A stretch of DNA of 64,000 nucleotides, taken from positions 558,001-622,000 of the forward strand of contig JAACJP010000023.1 in the NCBI GenBank assembly GCA_013368375.1, written 5' to 3'. The DNA comes from Tricholomella constricta (lineage: Eukaryota > Basidiomycota > Agaricomycetes > Agaricales > Lyophyllaceae). The notes below the pieces were generated by a model. It had not been told where the DNA came from and searched no databases. It saw only the letters and a program-made list of their open reading frames with translations. Positions 22,454-34,030 of this stretch are shown piece by piece. Within the stretch, counting starts at the first letter, position 1; each line of letters begins with the position of its first letter. A program made the position numbers and the translations under genes.

Positions 22454-23417
22454 TATATAATCGACATCTTGATCTAATCGTTCTCAAAGTACCTTGGCCG
22501 CCTCAAGGACGTTGCTATTGAGCCGGTCTGTCCTACTATTTAGCGACTCTCCCCAGACAATACGACCGGCCACAAGGCATGTCCCAAAATCTATGACCAT
22601 GTGCTGCAGGACTTACACGGGTCGAACGCTGAGTTTGCGTCAGATTCCCTGTCATCGATACCAACCAAAGGTGCCAAGCTGATGTCCCATGTTATTTTAA
22701 GGAGTAATCAGCAAGTCTAGTCTACAGAGCGTCATAAACTATATTCCATGGAGATATGCCCTCGAGATGTATCTATGGCGGGGCCGCTGTTACGTGCCGC
22801 AGGGTGCGTAATGTATAATAAGTACCAATGCTCTCAAATAAAGCTGAGTCGTCCGATGTTGCTAGCTCCTGCTCGTTGGCTTCCGCGCCTGTGACACTGA
22901 AGCTCACGGCTGTAAGGGGAGGTACATCAGTCTCTCGCTCTCGCCAACATCTATTCAAAAGAGGGGAAGCGGGGCCACGTCACAATTTTTTGAAGTCAGT
23001 AATTCTTGGCTGAGCTTTTGTGTGAATGGAATTGGATAACACAGCGGAATTGAATGAGACGACTGGAGCAGCCCAGTTTGCTTGATGATGTCAGAGTTGG
23101 CCGCAACAGAGAGGAGGAATGCCAGAAGTGCTGACAGCGAAGACCTTGCTGCATTGGGAATCGTATGTGCCTGGTATGTGCGACAGAAAACACCCGCTGT
23201 TGATTGATTTCGGAATAGCTGGGTGGGCCAAAGTGAAACTTGTCCAAGGATGTCTTCGCCTTCTAATTAGTTGATATATACCATGTAATGTTACAGATTA
23301 TCTTGAGCGGTTATTGTAGGTCTATTGTCCATTATCCTCGTAAAACCCTGCTACCTGTCAATGAAGCTGGATGGCTAGGCCGAACAGTCCTCGCATGATA
23401 TCAGGCTTACTCTATGT
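22454..23417. other. Gene-poor stretch after bL17m
   Basis: No gene is supportable. At about 22490-22690 the plus strand reads like a short protein in two pieces (LGRLKDVAIEPVCPTI then a stop, and later CPKIYDHVLQDLHGSNAEF), which could be a decayed fragment or chance. The rest is AT-rich and empty on both strands. Confidence 0.35.
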
Positions 23418-23841
23418 CTATGCTTCGTCCCAGATAGAAAATCGGTGGTCCCGCCAGTGACGGTCAACTCTTATGCCATCAAAATTTGACAATGCATGAG
23501 GCGACCCAGGGTTAGGCGGTGCATCGGAGAAGAGGCGAGAGATCTGACATCTCGTATCCCTCCATGACCGTGCTCTAAATATGCAGTTGGAATCAGGCCT
23601 TCTAATGTCAGAGGGGCTATAGATGTACACACGTTATACTTGCGACCTTCGTGCGTGATTTTACAGCGTATCGGTAGCTGGAGCCCGCATCTAGGACGAG
23701 GGTGACAGATTCGTCGGGGTTCAGAAGGACAATGGAGCGCGTAGTCCGTCCGTAGTGGTGCAGAAGTTGGACTGTGACGGAGTCGAGGGTGTCGTTGGTG
23801 AAGTCCAGCAGAACATCATAGCTTTGGATGATCGAGGGCAT
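23418..23841 (-). CDS. Small uncharacterised protein, FTNDT family, copy A
   Basis: I do not recognise a named family. The probable start is MPSIIQSYDVLLDFTNDT at 23841. The conserved core continues VTVQLLHHYG, then VTLVLDAGSSYRYAVKS. A donor (GTATAAC) after KVA and an acceptor after ATTTAGAG give a phase-correct join to TRSWRDTRCQISRLFSDA, ending WDEA at 23418, for about 115 residues. Beta-strand-like alternation and the NDT and AGS turns suggest a small beta-sandwich. No signal peptide or membrane segment is seen. The open frame extends upstream to 24198, but that part looks non-coding. A clear paralogue sits on the other strand at 27164. Splice sites are inferred; expression is untested. 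Confidence 0.55.
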
Positions 23842-24533
23842 AGGAGGGACGTTGCAGAGGCGCCTGTAACAAACGAGGTATAAGTAACACGCGAGCGGTA
23901 CGCGTGGTTGACGCGAGGACATGGGAAGGTGTGAATCAATTACGAACTTCAAGTACTCAGTGTTGCACGATGGGTGATCGGGGCAGCCGGGGTATAATAT
24001 GAAGGGATCACATAGCTCTGGAGAGTTTAATATTAAGGGTTCCGAATACTGGAGCCGAGGAAAACAATAGCCCTGTCGCGCCCATGGCAATAAGTATGGG
24101 GTTGCAACAGCGGGAATGATGAGAGATCCACGTTTTCGGTCAGGTATTGTTATCCCGGTGGGAGTTCGAGGGTAGCTCGGTTGATCACTGCATTCCAACT
24201 TCTAAACATGCCCATGTCTGCAACTTGAAGGAAAGATGCACAAGGTGGACGCAGAATACAATGAAGATCGTCAACGTTGTGGAAACGCTAACCCACCATT
24301 CGTGAGGACATGCGTCAGGGACGGACCAACATGTGCCGTTGATTTTCACGGAAGCCACGTCGTGAGAAAACTAAGGAGAGCATCACCCAAAAATCTGACC
24401 GAACTAGAATTACAATCAATCGTACAATATCAAAGGCTATACCGAGAAAGTCCTAAGTATCCTGGTCATATAGTCCGAGATGCGAGAGCAGTGCAAATGA
24501 TGATGAAAGTTAAATCGTCAGATGAAACAAGTA
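23842..24533. other. Stretch between copy A and the four-TM gene
   Basis: A plus-strand frame at 24236-24631 overlaps the end of the four-TM gene and has no recognisable motif. The minus-strand frame upstream of copy A is open but of low complexity. Nothing is annotated. Confidence 0.3.
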
Positions 24534-25569
24534 TCACGAAGGCGCGTTATAGTAGGCGTCAGGATAGTGTGGTCTCTGAACCTGGGCAGAGCCATATTCG
24601 TTACTTGTATAGGCGCCTGCGCCACCCCTAGAAGTTTTCCTATCAAGACCACCCTGAACGGGCGGTGGATAGGATCCCTGACGGTGGGGATAATCAGCAT
24701 GTGAAAGCGAATCTTTTGGCTGTATTTGGGGTTGGGATAGCACATCAGAGACGCTAGTCGCGCTCTCTTGACGAACGTGACTATAGCCCTGTGGCGAATT
24801 GGGGGAATCCATAGAAAGCCGGGAGTTCCAGGGGTCGCTGCGCGGGTTCATAGGGATGCTTTCGTTGTTCAATTGATCGTATTTTTCGTGATCTCGGCGT
24901 TGGGAGGTCCCATATGACGATAGGACGACGTATAAATAGATCTTCGGAGTTAACATGAGTCGATGTCCGATAGAAACCACAAATCACTTACGTGCAAGAC
25001 AGCGAGCAAGACCCAAAGGCCACCCATTATGCCGACATCCACCCAGGGAAATATCTCACATAAAGTGTCGCCCTCGGAGCTAACGGCCCCAGAAGCAGTT
25101 GAAAAAAAGTCGGTCAGGCACTTGGACTTGGCGGCTGAATGTCTAGTAGCTGATATTATCGCCCAAGCTGCGCCGACAGCAAAGGCGGCTAATGTGGCCA
25201 GTAGGTGCAGGCTGATGTATCGTTTAAACAATATGGGTTTTTCCTGAGGAAGGCGCCATGAGGGGAGTGTTAATGTCACAGGTTGTTGACTCATACCCAG
25301 GCAACACCGATGAAACCAAGAATTTGTATGGCAGCCGCAACAAAGCATATAGCGGCTAGTATCCAAGCAGAGTATGACGGTGTAGCTGCGCCCACGACTT
25401 GAAACTGGTCAGATATTGGCTGCAAAATACCAGTGTAGTGCTTACTGGAGGGTGTAGCCACCGAAAGAATGCCAACCAGAAAGGCAGTAACGAATTGTTC
25501 AGTTAAAGTAGCATATATGCCAGCATTGACGATAGGAATGGCACAACAACAGTAGTCTCTGGGCTTCAT
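24534..25569 (-). CDS. Four-transmembrane fungal membrane protein, unknown function
   Basis: The start is MKPRDYCCCAIPIVNAGIYA at 25569. Four hydrophobic segments can be placed: IPIVNAGIYATLTEQFVTAF; SAWILAAICFVAAAIQILGF; LHLLATLAAFAVGAAWAIIS; and WVDVGIMGGLWVLLAVLHVY. The loop between segments 3 and 4 has two cysteines (SKCLTDFF and DTLCEIFPW), which could pair outside the membrane, as in tetraspan proteins. A cytosolic-looking tail follows (SSYGTSQRRDHEKYDQL, DPWNSRLSMDSPNSPQG), ending DAYYNAPS. Introns interrupt near 25395-25450, 25250-25310 and 24930-25000. The layout resembles MARVEL or tetraspanin-like proteins but I cannot assign it. It is divergent from the NPC2-like gene with 150 bases between starts. 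Confidence 0.75.
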
Positions 25570-25718
25570 TGTTGAGTGCAAGACGGTGGAGGGTCACCGA
25601 GTCGGAACTCGGAAATGCCGCAGTAACGAGGGTTGTTAGTTACGTAAGCCACGGTGACGTAAACAAGTGGTGGTGCCCGACTTGGGTGACCTGTGCTTTG
25701 CAACTTGCGCTCTCAGCC

Positions 25719-26464
25719 ATGGTCCGTGTCTCCCTCTTTGCATTGTTGGCCCTCTTTTCTGCTACCGGCTTCGCAAATCCTGTGGATCACCAGGTCTCTC
25801 TCCAACCAGATGATACCCCACGCATCGCCGACAAGTGGGCTTACAAGGATTGCGGTACTACATTATAGCCAGCCTGTTTTCACCTCTTGTCTAATGGCCT
25901 TCAGGCTCTCCAACTGATCCGATTCAGATTCAATCAATACATGTCTCTCCGGACCCACCTCAGCCTGGTAAAGACCTGACCGTCGAGGTCGTTGGAAAGG
26001 CGACCCGAGTCATTGAGGTAGCTCCACATTACGGTTCTTTGGCTCACGTATCTGACCGAGTCTTTTATATAGGAGGGCGCTTATGCCGATGTCACCGTAA
26101 AGTTGGGACTTGTCAAACTTCTCCAGAAGCAGTTTGATGTTTGCGAAGAGGCGTATGTTCTTCCTCTTCCCTCCCCCCAGAACGAACTTGAACAACTTCT
26201 GCTTCAAGGCGCAAAGCCAACGCAAGCATACAATGCCCAATTCAAGATGGCTCCTACAATGTCTCACAGACGGTCGCACTTCCGAAAGAGATTCCAAGGG
26301 GTATGTTGCTCCTGTTACCGTCTATCCCGATCAACGTCTCATGTTATGAAATAGCCAAGTTCGTTGTGAATGTTCGGGGATACACCAACGATGACGATGA
26401 TATGCTTTGCCTCGACCTTACGGTTGACTTCATGAAGAATCCGTTCCCTAGATTTGGGTGGTGA
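25719..26464 (+). CDS. Secreted NPC2/ML-domain lipid-transfer protein
   Basis: This resembles fungal phosphatidylglycerol/phosphatidylinositol transfer proteins and NPC2. It starts with a signal peptide (MVRVSLFALLALFSATGFA). The ML domain begins WAYKDCG and continues IQIQSIHVSPDPPQPGKDL, TVEVVGKATRVIEEGAYADV and TVKLGLVKLLQKQFDVCEEA. After an intron from 26152 to about 26210 the frame resumes RKANASIQCPIQDGSYNVSQ, and the last exon encodes AKFVVNVRGYTNDDDDMLC and ends PFPRFGW (stop 26462-26464). The cysteine pairs typical of the fold are present. Length (about 170 residues) is normal. It should act in the vacuole lumen or outside the cell, binding sterol or phospholipid; which lipid cannot be told. 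Confidence 0.9.
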
Positions 26465-26676
26465 TCTTGTGGATTATACTGCCTTTTGCTGGTCATCTCT
26501 TGCATGTCCGTTTTGATGGATTAATGATTAATTTGCTTCTCCGATTGTCAGATTTAAGCAGCTTATAAGCATGCTTATGCTTGTCGACCGCGATGTAAAG
26601 GGTGAATTGAAAAAAAAATCGCTTCCCAGTCATGACGTACAACCCTACATAGAAGACTCGATAATTCAAACAATTC

Positions 26677-26922
26677 CAGCCGTTTTCATAACGATAGACC
26701 CCTTCGACTTTTGGTAGGATAATTGTTTGGTTGATCTGTAGGATTACTGAACCTTCAAAACAAGAATCCTATCAATTTGTGCTCGACAACCCGCCTCCCG
26801 CTTTCCTTGTCTGTCAAATTTTAGCAAGGGTTACGTTTCCGGCAAGGCCGGCATTGCACTTCGATCAACCAAACAACTATCCTACCGAAACTCGAAGGGG
26901 TCTATCGTTATGAAAACGGCTG
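26677..26922. mobile_element. MITE-like element with 60-bp inverted repeats
   Basis: Bases 26677-26736 and 26863-26922 are reverse complements at 57 of 60 positions (mismatches within the cgacttttgg part and at one A/G). The arms start cagccgttttcataacgat. The 126-base centre has no coding potential that I trust, although a 60-codon frame crosses it. No convincing target-site duplication flanks the arms; only TC is shared. The size and near-perfect arms are those of a foldback or miniature inverted-repeat element, or of a long hairpin. It lies about 240 bases upstream of FTNDT copy B. No second copy was noticed in the window. Confidence 0.7.
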
Positions 26923-27163
26923 TCAGATACTCTTTGGGAGGTCTGGATCGGAGTCTTCGGACATAAGTATGGAGTGGTCAATTATTTCCCTGCAAAGTTT
27001 TGACGTGGATATCGACTTCCTCATGTCCGGAAACAATTGTATCCGCATCCCTGATCTAGCGAGAACAATAAGCTGGTCCAGAATCATGGCTGCTTCGCGC
27101 CCTCTGAGAATTAGATATGGGTCCATGGGCAATCAAGGATCTATTAATCTCACCTTGTGCACA

Positions 27164-27564
27164 ATGCCTACGTGCACCTTGCCATTCGAAGTATTGTTCG
27201 AGTTTACGAACGATACATCCAGCGCTGTTACCCTACAACTCACTCGTAGTGATGGCGAAATATCCGGTAGCGCCGTGATTCTGTTACAACGAGGGGATAA
27301 CGTCTCGCTGGTCTTAAATGCAGGATCCACATATCATTATAGGATCAGGCAGATGGGGACCCAGGCACGGATATCGTAGGTGGTTGACTTGCATTGTCAT
27401 CAGCCACCATTTAATCCGCTCTCCGATTGTGTTCAAGAGTGAAGGCATGGCAGGACACGCAGTGCAGTGCAGCGAAAGTTCTTGCTGGTCATTACAGACA
27501 GGATTGCGAGGCGTGGACACCAGTCCAGGGTGTAATCGTCACATGTCTCGACAGCGGCACATAA
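27164..27564 (+). CDS. Small uncharacterised protein, FTNDT family, copy B
   Basis: This is a paralogue of copy A on the opposite strand. The chosen start is MPTCTLPFEVLFEFTNDTSS at 27164, aligned with the start of copy A. The core VTLQLTRSDGEISG and VSLVLNAGSTYHYRIRQ matches copy A residue for residue at the turns. The open frame hits TAG at 27377, but a GTAGGT donor at 27376 falls within a few residues of the intron position in copy A. Splicing to an acceptor at 27497 would give SQDCEAWTPVQGVIVTCLDS and a stop at 27562-27564. That tail is less convincing than the first exon, so the gene could also be truncated or a pseudogene. No signal peptide is seen from this start. Confidence 0.45.
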
Positions 27565-27848
27565 CAAGAGGTCAGTGTATTGTATTGCAGGCGCTCCCAC
27601 ACACACGCATGCTGATCGCCTCGCTGGTCCTTGGATCGCAGGGACATATTGTTTCATTGTTACATTGAAAAAGAAATCGAAAGATTTTTGACAAGCCACG
27701 TCCTTCACTTCAGCCCGACTTTGCGGCCTGCACCTTAGCCGCATGCCTGGTGAGGAAGTCATTTCAGTCCCGGAGGCCAAACTGGAATACGACTACACTC
27801 ACGTAAACACGTTCCAGACTGCAGTTTGATTTTTGTAAATCGCGAAAC

Positions 27849-29972
27849 CTATGTTAACAATGAGTCGCGAGAGACACAGGACATGGGAATTGTTTCTGAA
27901 TCACCATCGTTCGGGGAAACCTAGTAAAAAATATTTCAGTACGCAGTTTCAAAGGACAGGTGAAATAAAAGTGTCACATACACCGTCAATCAACGCGTCC
28001 GCGTACTTGATGAGTCTGTTTCCACCATTTTCCTTCAGGCCGGTCATTCCAAATTGCCATGGCATTATACTTGGCGGAAATCAGGCGATTAAATACTGTG
28101 AGAGGTTGCATACACTTACCCACTATCCGACACGGGTTGGAAACTCATCAGCAAAATTTGCCCACCTGGCAATCAGACGAGTATGTACTCACGCATGGTC
28201 AGAAGCCAACGCGAGATCCACCCACGCAGGATAGATATCAGTCTTGTTAGCTGTATACAGGTGCCGTCAGTTGATCCTGAGAAACAATTTCAGTTTATGT
28301 TACCTAGACCAGAAACTCCGAACTCCTCTAGAATCACCGGCTTTCCGGCCTTCTTCGCGGCTGGAAAAGTGAGCGGTGTCGTAAGACGCTTCAGGATTTC
28401 AAGGACTGACCTTTTACATGGTCCATGATCCAACCAAGACCCCATGATTTAAGCGTGAAGTTAGATCCCGGAATATCCTGCAAGGCGTCAGAGAGACAGC
28501 CGTCGTGGTAATATTTTCAACCTTACCAGTTGAGGGTACCTTGAAACAAAAAAATCAGTCGAGGAGCCTCACTGCAGGTATGATTACGACTGACCAGAAT
28601 TGAGGGTACGAGTGCTGAAGGTGACTGTTTGATTAACCGAAGACTATCAGGAACGAGAATTACTCACATAGGTACCGAAATCAATGTTCTTCAGTCGAAG
28701 GTCCGCGTCAAAGTCTTCGCCAGCTACATAATCATCAAAGTTGAGCCTTACAACAATTCATTCAGAGTTCAAGAGAATGCAAACCTTGGCCATTGAAATT
28801 GTAGTCAGATACAAAGCTTCCGTTTAACCAGAAACCCACAGGTTTTTTCCAATAGAAATGACCTTCCCCTCCAGTGGTAATCAGATGATGGGGATCCCTA
28901 ATGCTCCTGACGGTCAGCACTGTATGCCCCATAACAAGATCATCACGTACAGGCTTCGCACAAAGTCGGATTGCTGCTGATACCACGTATGAAGAGTGCC
29001 AGAGCCAGGAACGCACTGGGGACCGCCCGGAAGGTCGCCCAGGCATCGTGCCTCGTTCATAAGCTCCCATGCAAAGATGTTGGGCGAACTTTTGTATCGG
29101 TTGACAATTGTCTTCACATAACGCCCTGTGGGGTTATCCAATTGTAAGGGCGCGAAAACGCATGAAATACTCGTCCTTACGGTATGACGAGATGATTCTC
29201 GGATCAGAATAGAAGACATCGTGAGTTTTGCCAGCACCTGCGATCCAGTTGATATAGAGCTCGGATCCCTGCGTAAAAGGGTAAGGAAAGGTATACCAAA
29301 TAAAAGCAAGTCACTTTACGCCATATCCAACCCTGCAGTAGGGACATTAGTAAAAAGTCCGATTATGACGCTCGGAACATACCAATTGTTGGTGAACGCA
29401 AGAATAACCTTGATTCCATACTTGCCGGCAGTTGCAATGACCTTGTCGAGACGTTGTAGTCCCTGGGGCCCATCATTCAAAGTCCATTCCGACGAATTCC
29501 AAACCTGATAATAGGTCAAGCCCGATTCCTTCGCGCCAGCCAGCTCGGAACCATTTATCGCGTTGAATCCCTGACGAGTCCTCACATGTTAGGTGCATCA
29601 CCTCTGTTAAAAGCTCAGTGTTACCCAAGTCCTAAGGACTTTGATACCGGCACCCTGCATCTCCTTGAACGTGTTCTCAACATCTTCTTGCGTGGTAAGG
29701 AGGGGAAGCCACTGATGAAAGCGAATTAAAAGCGTTCCAGAGCTGGTAACGCGAACTACTTGCATATGAGTTGGCTCCAACGAAATACTACCTGGTGTGA
29801 GAGTTCAACCAAAATTGGAGCAAATGACGCGTACAAATGGTTTTCCGTTCAACTCAAAGTGTGAACCCTTCGTAGTGACAAAACCTTTGGGCACAGCGCG
29901 TGCCCGGACTGGCTCCGCCACAGCAACAGATAAAAGCAGTGCACATACAGCCGGGAGCAAAGAGAGACGCAT
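27849..29972 (-). CDS. Secreted GH5 endo-beta-1,4-mannanase
   Basis: The enzyme should cut mannan or glucomannan backbones outside the cell. It starts with a signal peptide (MRLSLLPAVCALLLSVAVAE) and passes straight to the catalytic domain (KGSHFELNGKPFVFVGANSY), with no CBM1. Family landmarks follow: GIKVLRTWGFNAING; GKYGIKVILAFTNNW; SELYINWIAGAGKTHDVFY; the acid/base glutamate in NIFAWELMNEARC; ITTGGEGHFYWK; and the nucleophile in GKPVILEEFGVSG. The C-terminal exons give NKTDIYPAWVDLALASDHA, IMPWQFGMTGLKENGGNRL and DGVSPNDGDSE, with the stop at 27849. About ten introns are present. The NEARC motif and overall order fit subfamily GH5_7; mannan rather than cellulose specificity is inferred from that resemblance. 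Confidence 0.88.
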
Positions 29973-30453
29973 CAAGTACAACTAGGGCGTTGGATGCGTT
30001 GCCAAAATTTTTGCAAGATTAAATAGCCCCAGCCCATCCTGAGAGACTCCATCCCTGTTGAAAAAATTGGAAGGTACCTCGGAAGAACATCGGCAAGACC
30101 TAGGAAGCTTCTGCGAGACTAGGTAGGCACCAAAGCGGCGGGATGGTCAGATGATGCGTGAATTTACGCGTTAAGTCCTGCTAAAGAGCTCTCAGCGCGT
30201 GGGGCGTTCTTTCTCGGTGTGAACTGGCACCGAGGACGTCTGTCGAGAAAAAGTAAAGTCGACCTGAAATATACAATATCTGATCCTGGAATACGCGAAG
30301 ATTTTCGACAATTTCATGTTCCGGATAGAGCGGGCCGGAGAGTGCTTGACGTTGTTAAATCCAGAAGGCTCAGACTACAAGCACGTGCTGCGAAAATGGT
30401 AGCTGCGCGTTGCGGCGCCTCAATTTTGGTCATCGCTGAACGCCAAGTTTACA
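29973..30453. other. Divergent promoter region, mannanase and Ipi1
   Basis: The start codons of two divergent genes bound this stretch. A plus-strand frame at 30219-30485 overlaps the Ipi1 start and shows no family features. No specific binding site can be supported. Confidence 0.4.
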
Positions 30454-33346
30454 ATGCCGAAGAGCGCGAAGAAGCGAAAAGCTAAAGCAGCGGATTTTTC
30501 GGTACCAATTCTCTACTCAGAAACCTTCATATGTTTGGCTCACCCTGATCTTGAGATAGAAAGCAAAGCTCAAGCTTGGGAAGGGCAAACAACTTGGGTC
30601 CAATGCAATAGATACATCCTTCAAAGCTCGCTGTAGGCTCTTCTTATATGACTATGTCTTGATGTTGAATGCAATCGCATAGCTATTGCCCTTCCGTCGC
30701 AAAGTATCGCGCAAGAAAAAGATCATCATATTCCTACCACGAAACGGAGATTGACATTCGACGACCTTATTATACATGCTAAGCACTACAGTGCTTCGAC
30801 GCGAAAAGGTTTCTTCTTCAGTTACAACCTCAATCACGATCTAAACAATACTTAGATGCGATATTGGGTCTCCGAGAGCTTTTGGAAGCGAATTGGGATC
30901 TAATGGAGACCTCCTTTACAATACTTATCGGTGCGTGTGTGCGGCTCATTGGTGACGAGGTGAGCGAAGAAACCTTTTGACTGAATAATGTTGACCAACT
31001 AATTACAGGACGCAAGTGTACGCAAGGCGCTTCTGGCGTTCTTTACTTGGCTATTACCCCGCATACCACAGGCGAGTCGCGTCGCCTGCAGTCACCCAGC
31101 GTTTTTCTAACAGTCCACAGGGGGACCTTATGCCCCATTCACCTCTGCTTCTTCTGTTCACGACTTCTGCCCAAACACACATATTCCCGGAGATTCGAAT
31201 CGACGCCATTCGCTTTTTGGATCTTTTTCTCGAACACATCCCTCAAGCTGTCATAACTGGTTGGAACGAGGATAACAATGGCCATGGCACACGAATACTG
31301 GAAGGTTATCTTGGTGTTTTAAACGCAGGGACGAAATTTGGCGAAACAGATGGTAGAGACTTTTTTTTAGTATATGTCTTGTAAAGCTGAAGGTTTCCTG
31401 CTTATAAGGTCCAATGAAGGCCACGTCGACTGCAAGTGTGGTGCTAACACCGGCTGTATGCTATCCTTTCTACTCAGCCTGGAAGCTAAACCCTGACCAT
31501 GACTTCCTTCTTAGTCCAAACTGATCGTGCTGCATTCATTGTCCACCTTCCTTCAGGTTTCATTATCCACTTTTGCGGGCCCCTCATCACCTGACCCGAC
31601 GTCGCTGCATACCTGGTATTTGGCATCTTCGTTCTCAAGACAGGCGGAGTATCAGGCCTTCGAGAATCTTATCCAACCCTCTGTCTCGACACTTCTCCGT
31701 CATCGAAAATGGCAAGGAGAAGTAGATCCAGAAGAAGGCGACGACGATTTCCCCTACAACCCCTCAGTAGCCGGCTCATTGCTCGGCGACGAATTTACCC
31801 TTCAAGAGTTGGCGGATATTTCCAACGTCATAAGGGCGTCAGAGTTTGATAATTCCGATGACCGTGATATCAGTCTCGTGGCGGTGCGTAATTTGGACAC
31901 CTTTGCAAGGCATTGCCTGACCTTTCTCATCCACAGCACTTGGCTAGAACTTTGCACTCTACACTGATCTCGACCTTTCTAGACTGTGCGCCCGCTATCT
32001 TCTCGCCCAGCGCCAGTCCCTCAGAAACCCAAGTACAGCTGGTTGTCGCTGTAGTCCAGATAGTCCAGAGTCTATATGGCGTTATCTTGCAAGCCCCCGC
32101 ATCTGTCAGTCTAGCCAAATGCACGAGGATTAGGAAGCTAACATATACTCGCAGGTAAAGGGTAATCATAACACTGCGCCTGAAGACCTTGGGGCTATTC
32201 TTGGTTACATGACCCCTTATTTTCCCTTCAGACCTTTCGGGGCCCGTGACATCAAGGTAATTATTGGCTACTGGTCAGAAACAGAGATGAATATTCCTCT
32301 CACAGGTAGAACAGTCATTTCAAAACCTCAACCTGCAATTTTGCGAGCTCACCTCGCTGCTGATCCTCACGACGCACGCCGGATCTACACGGAAGGTACG
32401 ACGTGGAAAACCACAGCAAGTCAACAAAGATGTTTCCAGCAGCAAGAGGTCGAGAGATGCCCTGTCGATACAGACTGAGCGCGTCTGCGAATACATACTT
32501 CAGCTCCTCCGCGGCGAGCCTGTTGCTGGCTCACAGCTCGGGCGCGTTCTTACGCCTGACGCATATGCGGCACTTCTGCCAGCGATCTGGGCGCTGCTGA
32601 ACAACGCCTTGGCACAGCATCAGGAAATCTCCAGTGCGGTGCTGCACGCCACCGTGGAGCACTCTATCAAAACGTCGTCAAAGTCTGCGCTGAAAAGGTT
32701 GACGATCGAATTCATCGCGCGGCTCGTCTTGGTTTGTGGCGGTGAAATTCAATCTTTCGTTTGTGTCTGACTGTCTCTTGTCATTGGTAGCTTTCTACAG
32801 AGCCTCGATATCACGGGAACTTCCGCCTCGGTAGGGACGCCGGAGAAGACCAGAAGCTTGAGGATTGGGTTGCGCATCTTCCTCAGCCCCTGTGGGAGTT
32901 GGGCGTCAATAACCTGCCTGCGTCCGAGGTAGATCGATTGCGTTGAAACACACTATCGTCATCTATTAAAGACTGATTTTAACAGATAATCATACGGTTC
33001 CTGCTGCGTGCCCTCCAGCGCAAATCAAGGGTCATCCACGCCTCCAAGGTTTTTTTTTTTTGTCCGTCAGATGATGTTGGACCAACTTACGTTCTTCATG
33101 CAGACTATCGCGGCACTTCGATCAAAGCTCGTTCCTTTCTTTAGCATAACGCACTCCGTCCGCGGACAGCTGCTGGGCCCGTACAGCAAACTCCCGGTGG
33201 CTTCGCCCCTGCGGCGCCTCGCGCTCGATCTTGCAGCCACAGTCCTATTGGCGGAAGCAAGCGACGAAGACGGACTGTCTGTTGCCGTTGACGTGGCAGT
33301 GGCAGGGACAGATGAACAGGAATACTGGGGGCACATTGAAAGCTGA
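30454..33346 (+). CDS. IPI1: Pre-rRNA processing protein Ipi1 (TEX10-like)
   Basis: This nuclear protein is part of the Rix1/Ipi1/Ipi3 complex that processes ITS2 and matures the 60S subunit. The start is MPKSAKKRKAKAADFS at 30454; after one intron the conserved continuation is LKLGKGKQLGSNAIDTSFKA then RSIALPSQSI. Further exons carry KRRLTFDDLIIHAKHY and DAILGLRELLEANWDLME, which begin the HEAT/ARM repeats. Middle exons include EIRIDAIRFLDLFLEHIPQA and DEFTLQELADISNVIRASEF. The last exon ends QLLGPYSKLPVASPLRRLAL and EYWGHIES at 33346. The N-terminal block is diagnostic. About a dozen introns are present, one beside a T-run at 33050. It is divergent from the mannanase gene. Confidence 0.9.
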
Positions 33347-34030
33347 CTCGTTGATTATGCCAAGAAAAAATAAAAATAGCTCGACATGGCGTTAGTATGA
33401 CTTCCCGTAAGTAAGAGTTTGACGACGGTTTAGAAAATACGAGTTGTCTAGCCGAGATGCCGGAGCCCCAATAGGGAATCATCGTCGTCAAGCGCCTGAA
33501 ATCAGTCTGCAGAGGGCCCCTCTACATAGTACAAGGCGCCAAAAATGTGTCCAGACGTGATGGGATCTCTTCGCTTATGTTGTCGCCAACCAGTTCCAAT
33601 TTCTGGATATTTCCAGATTCTTACGAGAAGTCACCCAGTAACCGCATGTTCATGGTTGTCAAGTACGACCATGAGGAAACCTGCGTGCACGGATCTTTCC
33701 AGGCTCCTTGCTCCACAGATGTTGAAAAATCTATATTGGCGGCTGCTGGAGCCCGTTGGACAACAGTATGTATGTACATGTCTAGGGCAGGTAAACAGGG
33801 ACTGGTGGGCAGACCGCGATCAACGTCGAGCAAGCTCGAGGACAGCGATACGATTCGATGGGTAAGTAAGTATACGAGACATTTGTATCAATGGCTCTGT
33901 CCAGCTCTTTCGGACCCCATGAGCTAGCAAAAGGATCAGAAAGAAACGCGCCGGGCGCGGTGAACCATAGATAAGGTATAGGGATAAAAAGAGGAGAGGG
34001 TATACGGAGAGAGAGAGAAAGGTCGGATTA
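33347..34030. other. About 0.7 kb convergent intergenic region
   Basis: Two genes end into this stretch from either side. Overlapping plus-strand frames at 33545-33927 and minus-strand frames at 33621-34080 carry no recognisable motifs. It is probably two 3' UTRs and spacer. Confidence 0.35.

Noticed and set aside
24236..24631. 131-codon plus-strand frame
   Set aside because: It overlaps the four-TM gene's tail antisense, with no motif and no splice partners.
26731..26913. 60-codon frame inside the inverted-repeat element
   Set aside because: It spans from one arm to the other, so its ends are fixed by the repeat; no transposase or other motif is present.
33545..33927. Two overlapping plus-strand frames of 106 and 126 codons
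   Set aside because: They lie in the convergent gap after Ipi1, are in different registers, and lack domain features or conserved-looking segments.
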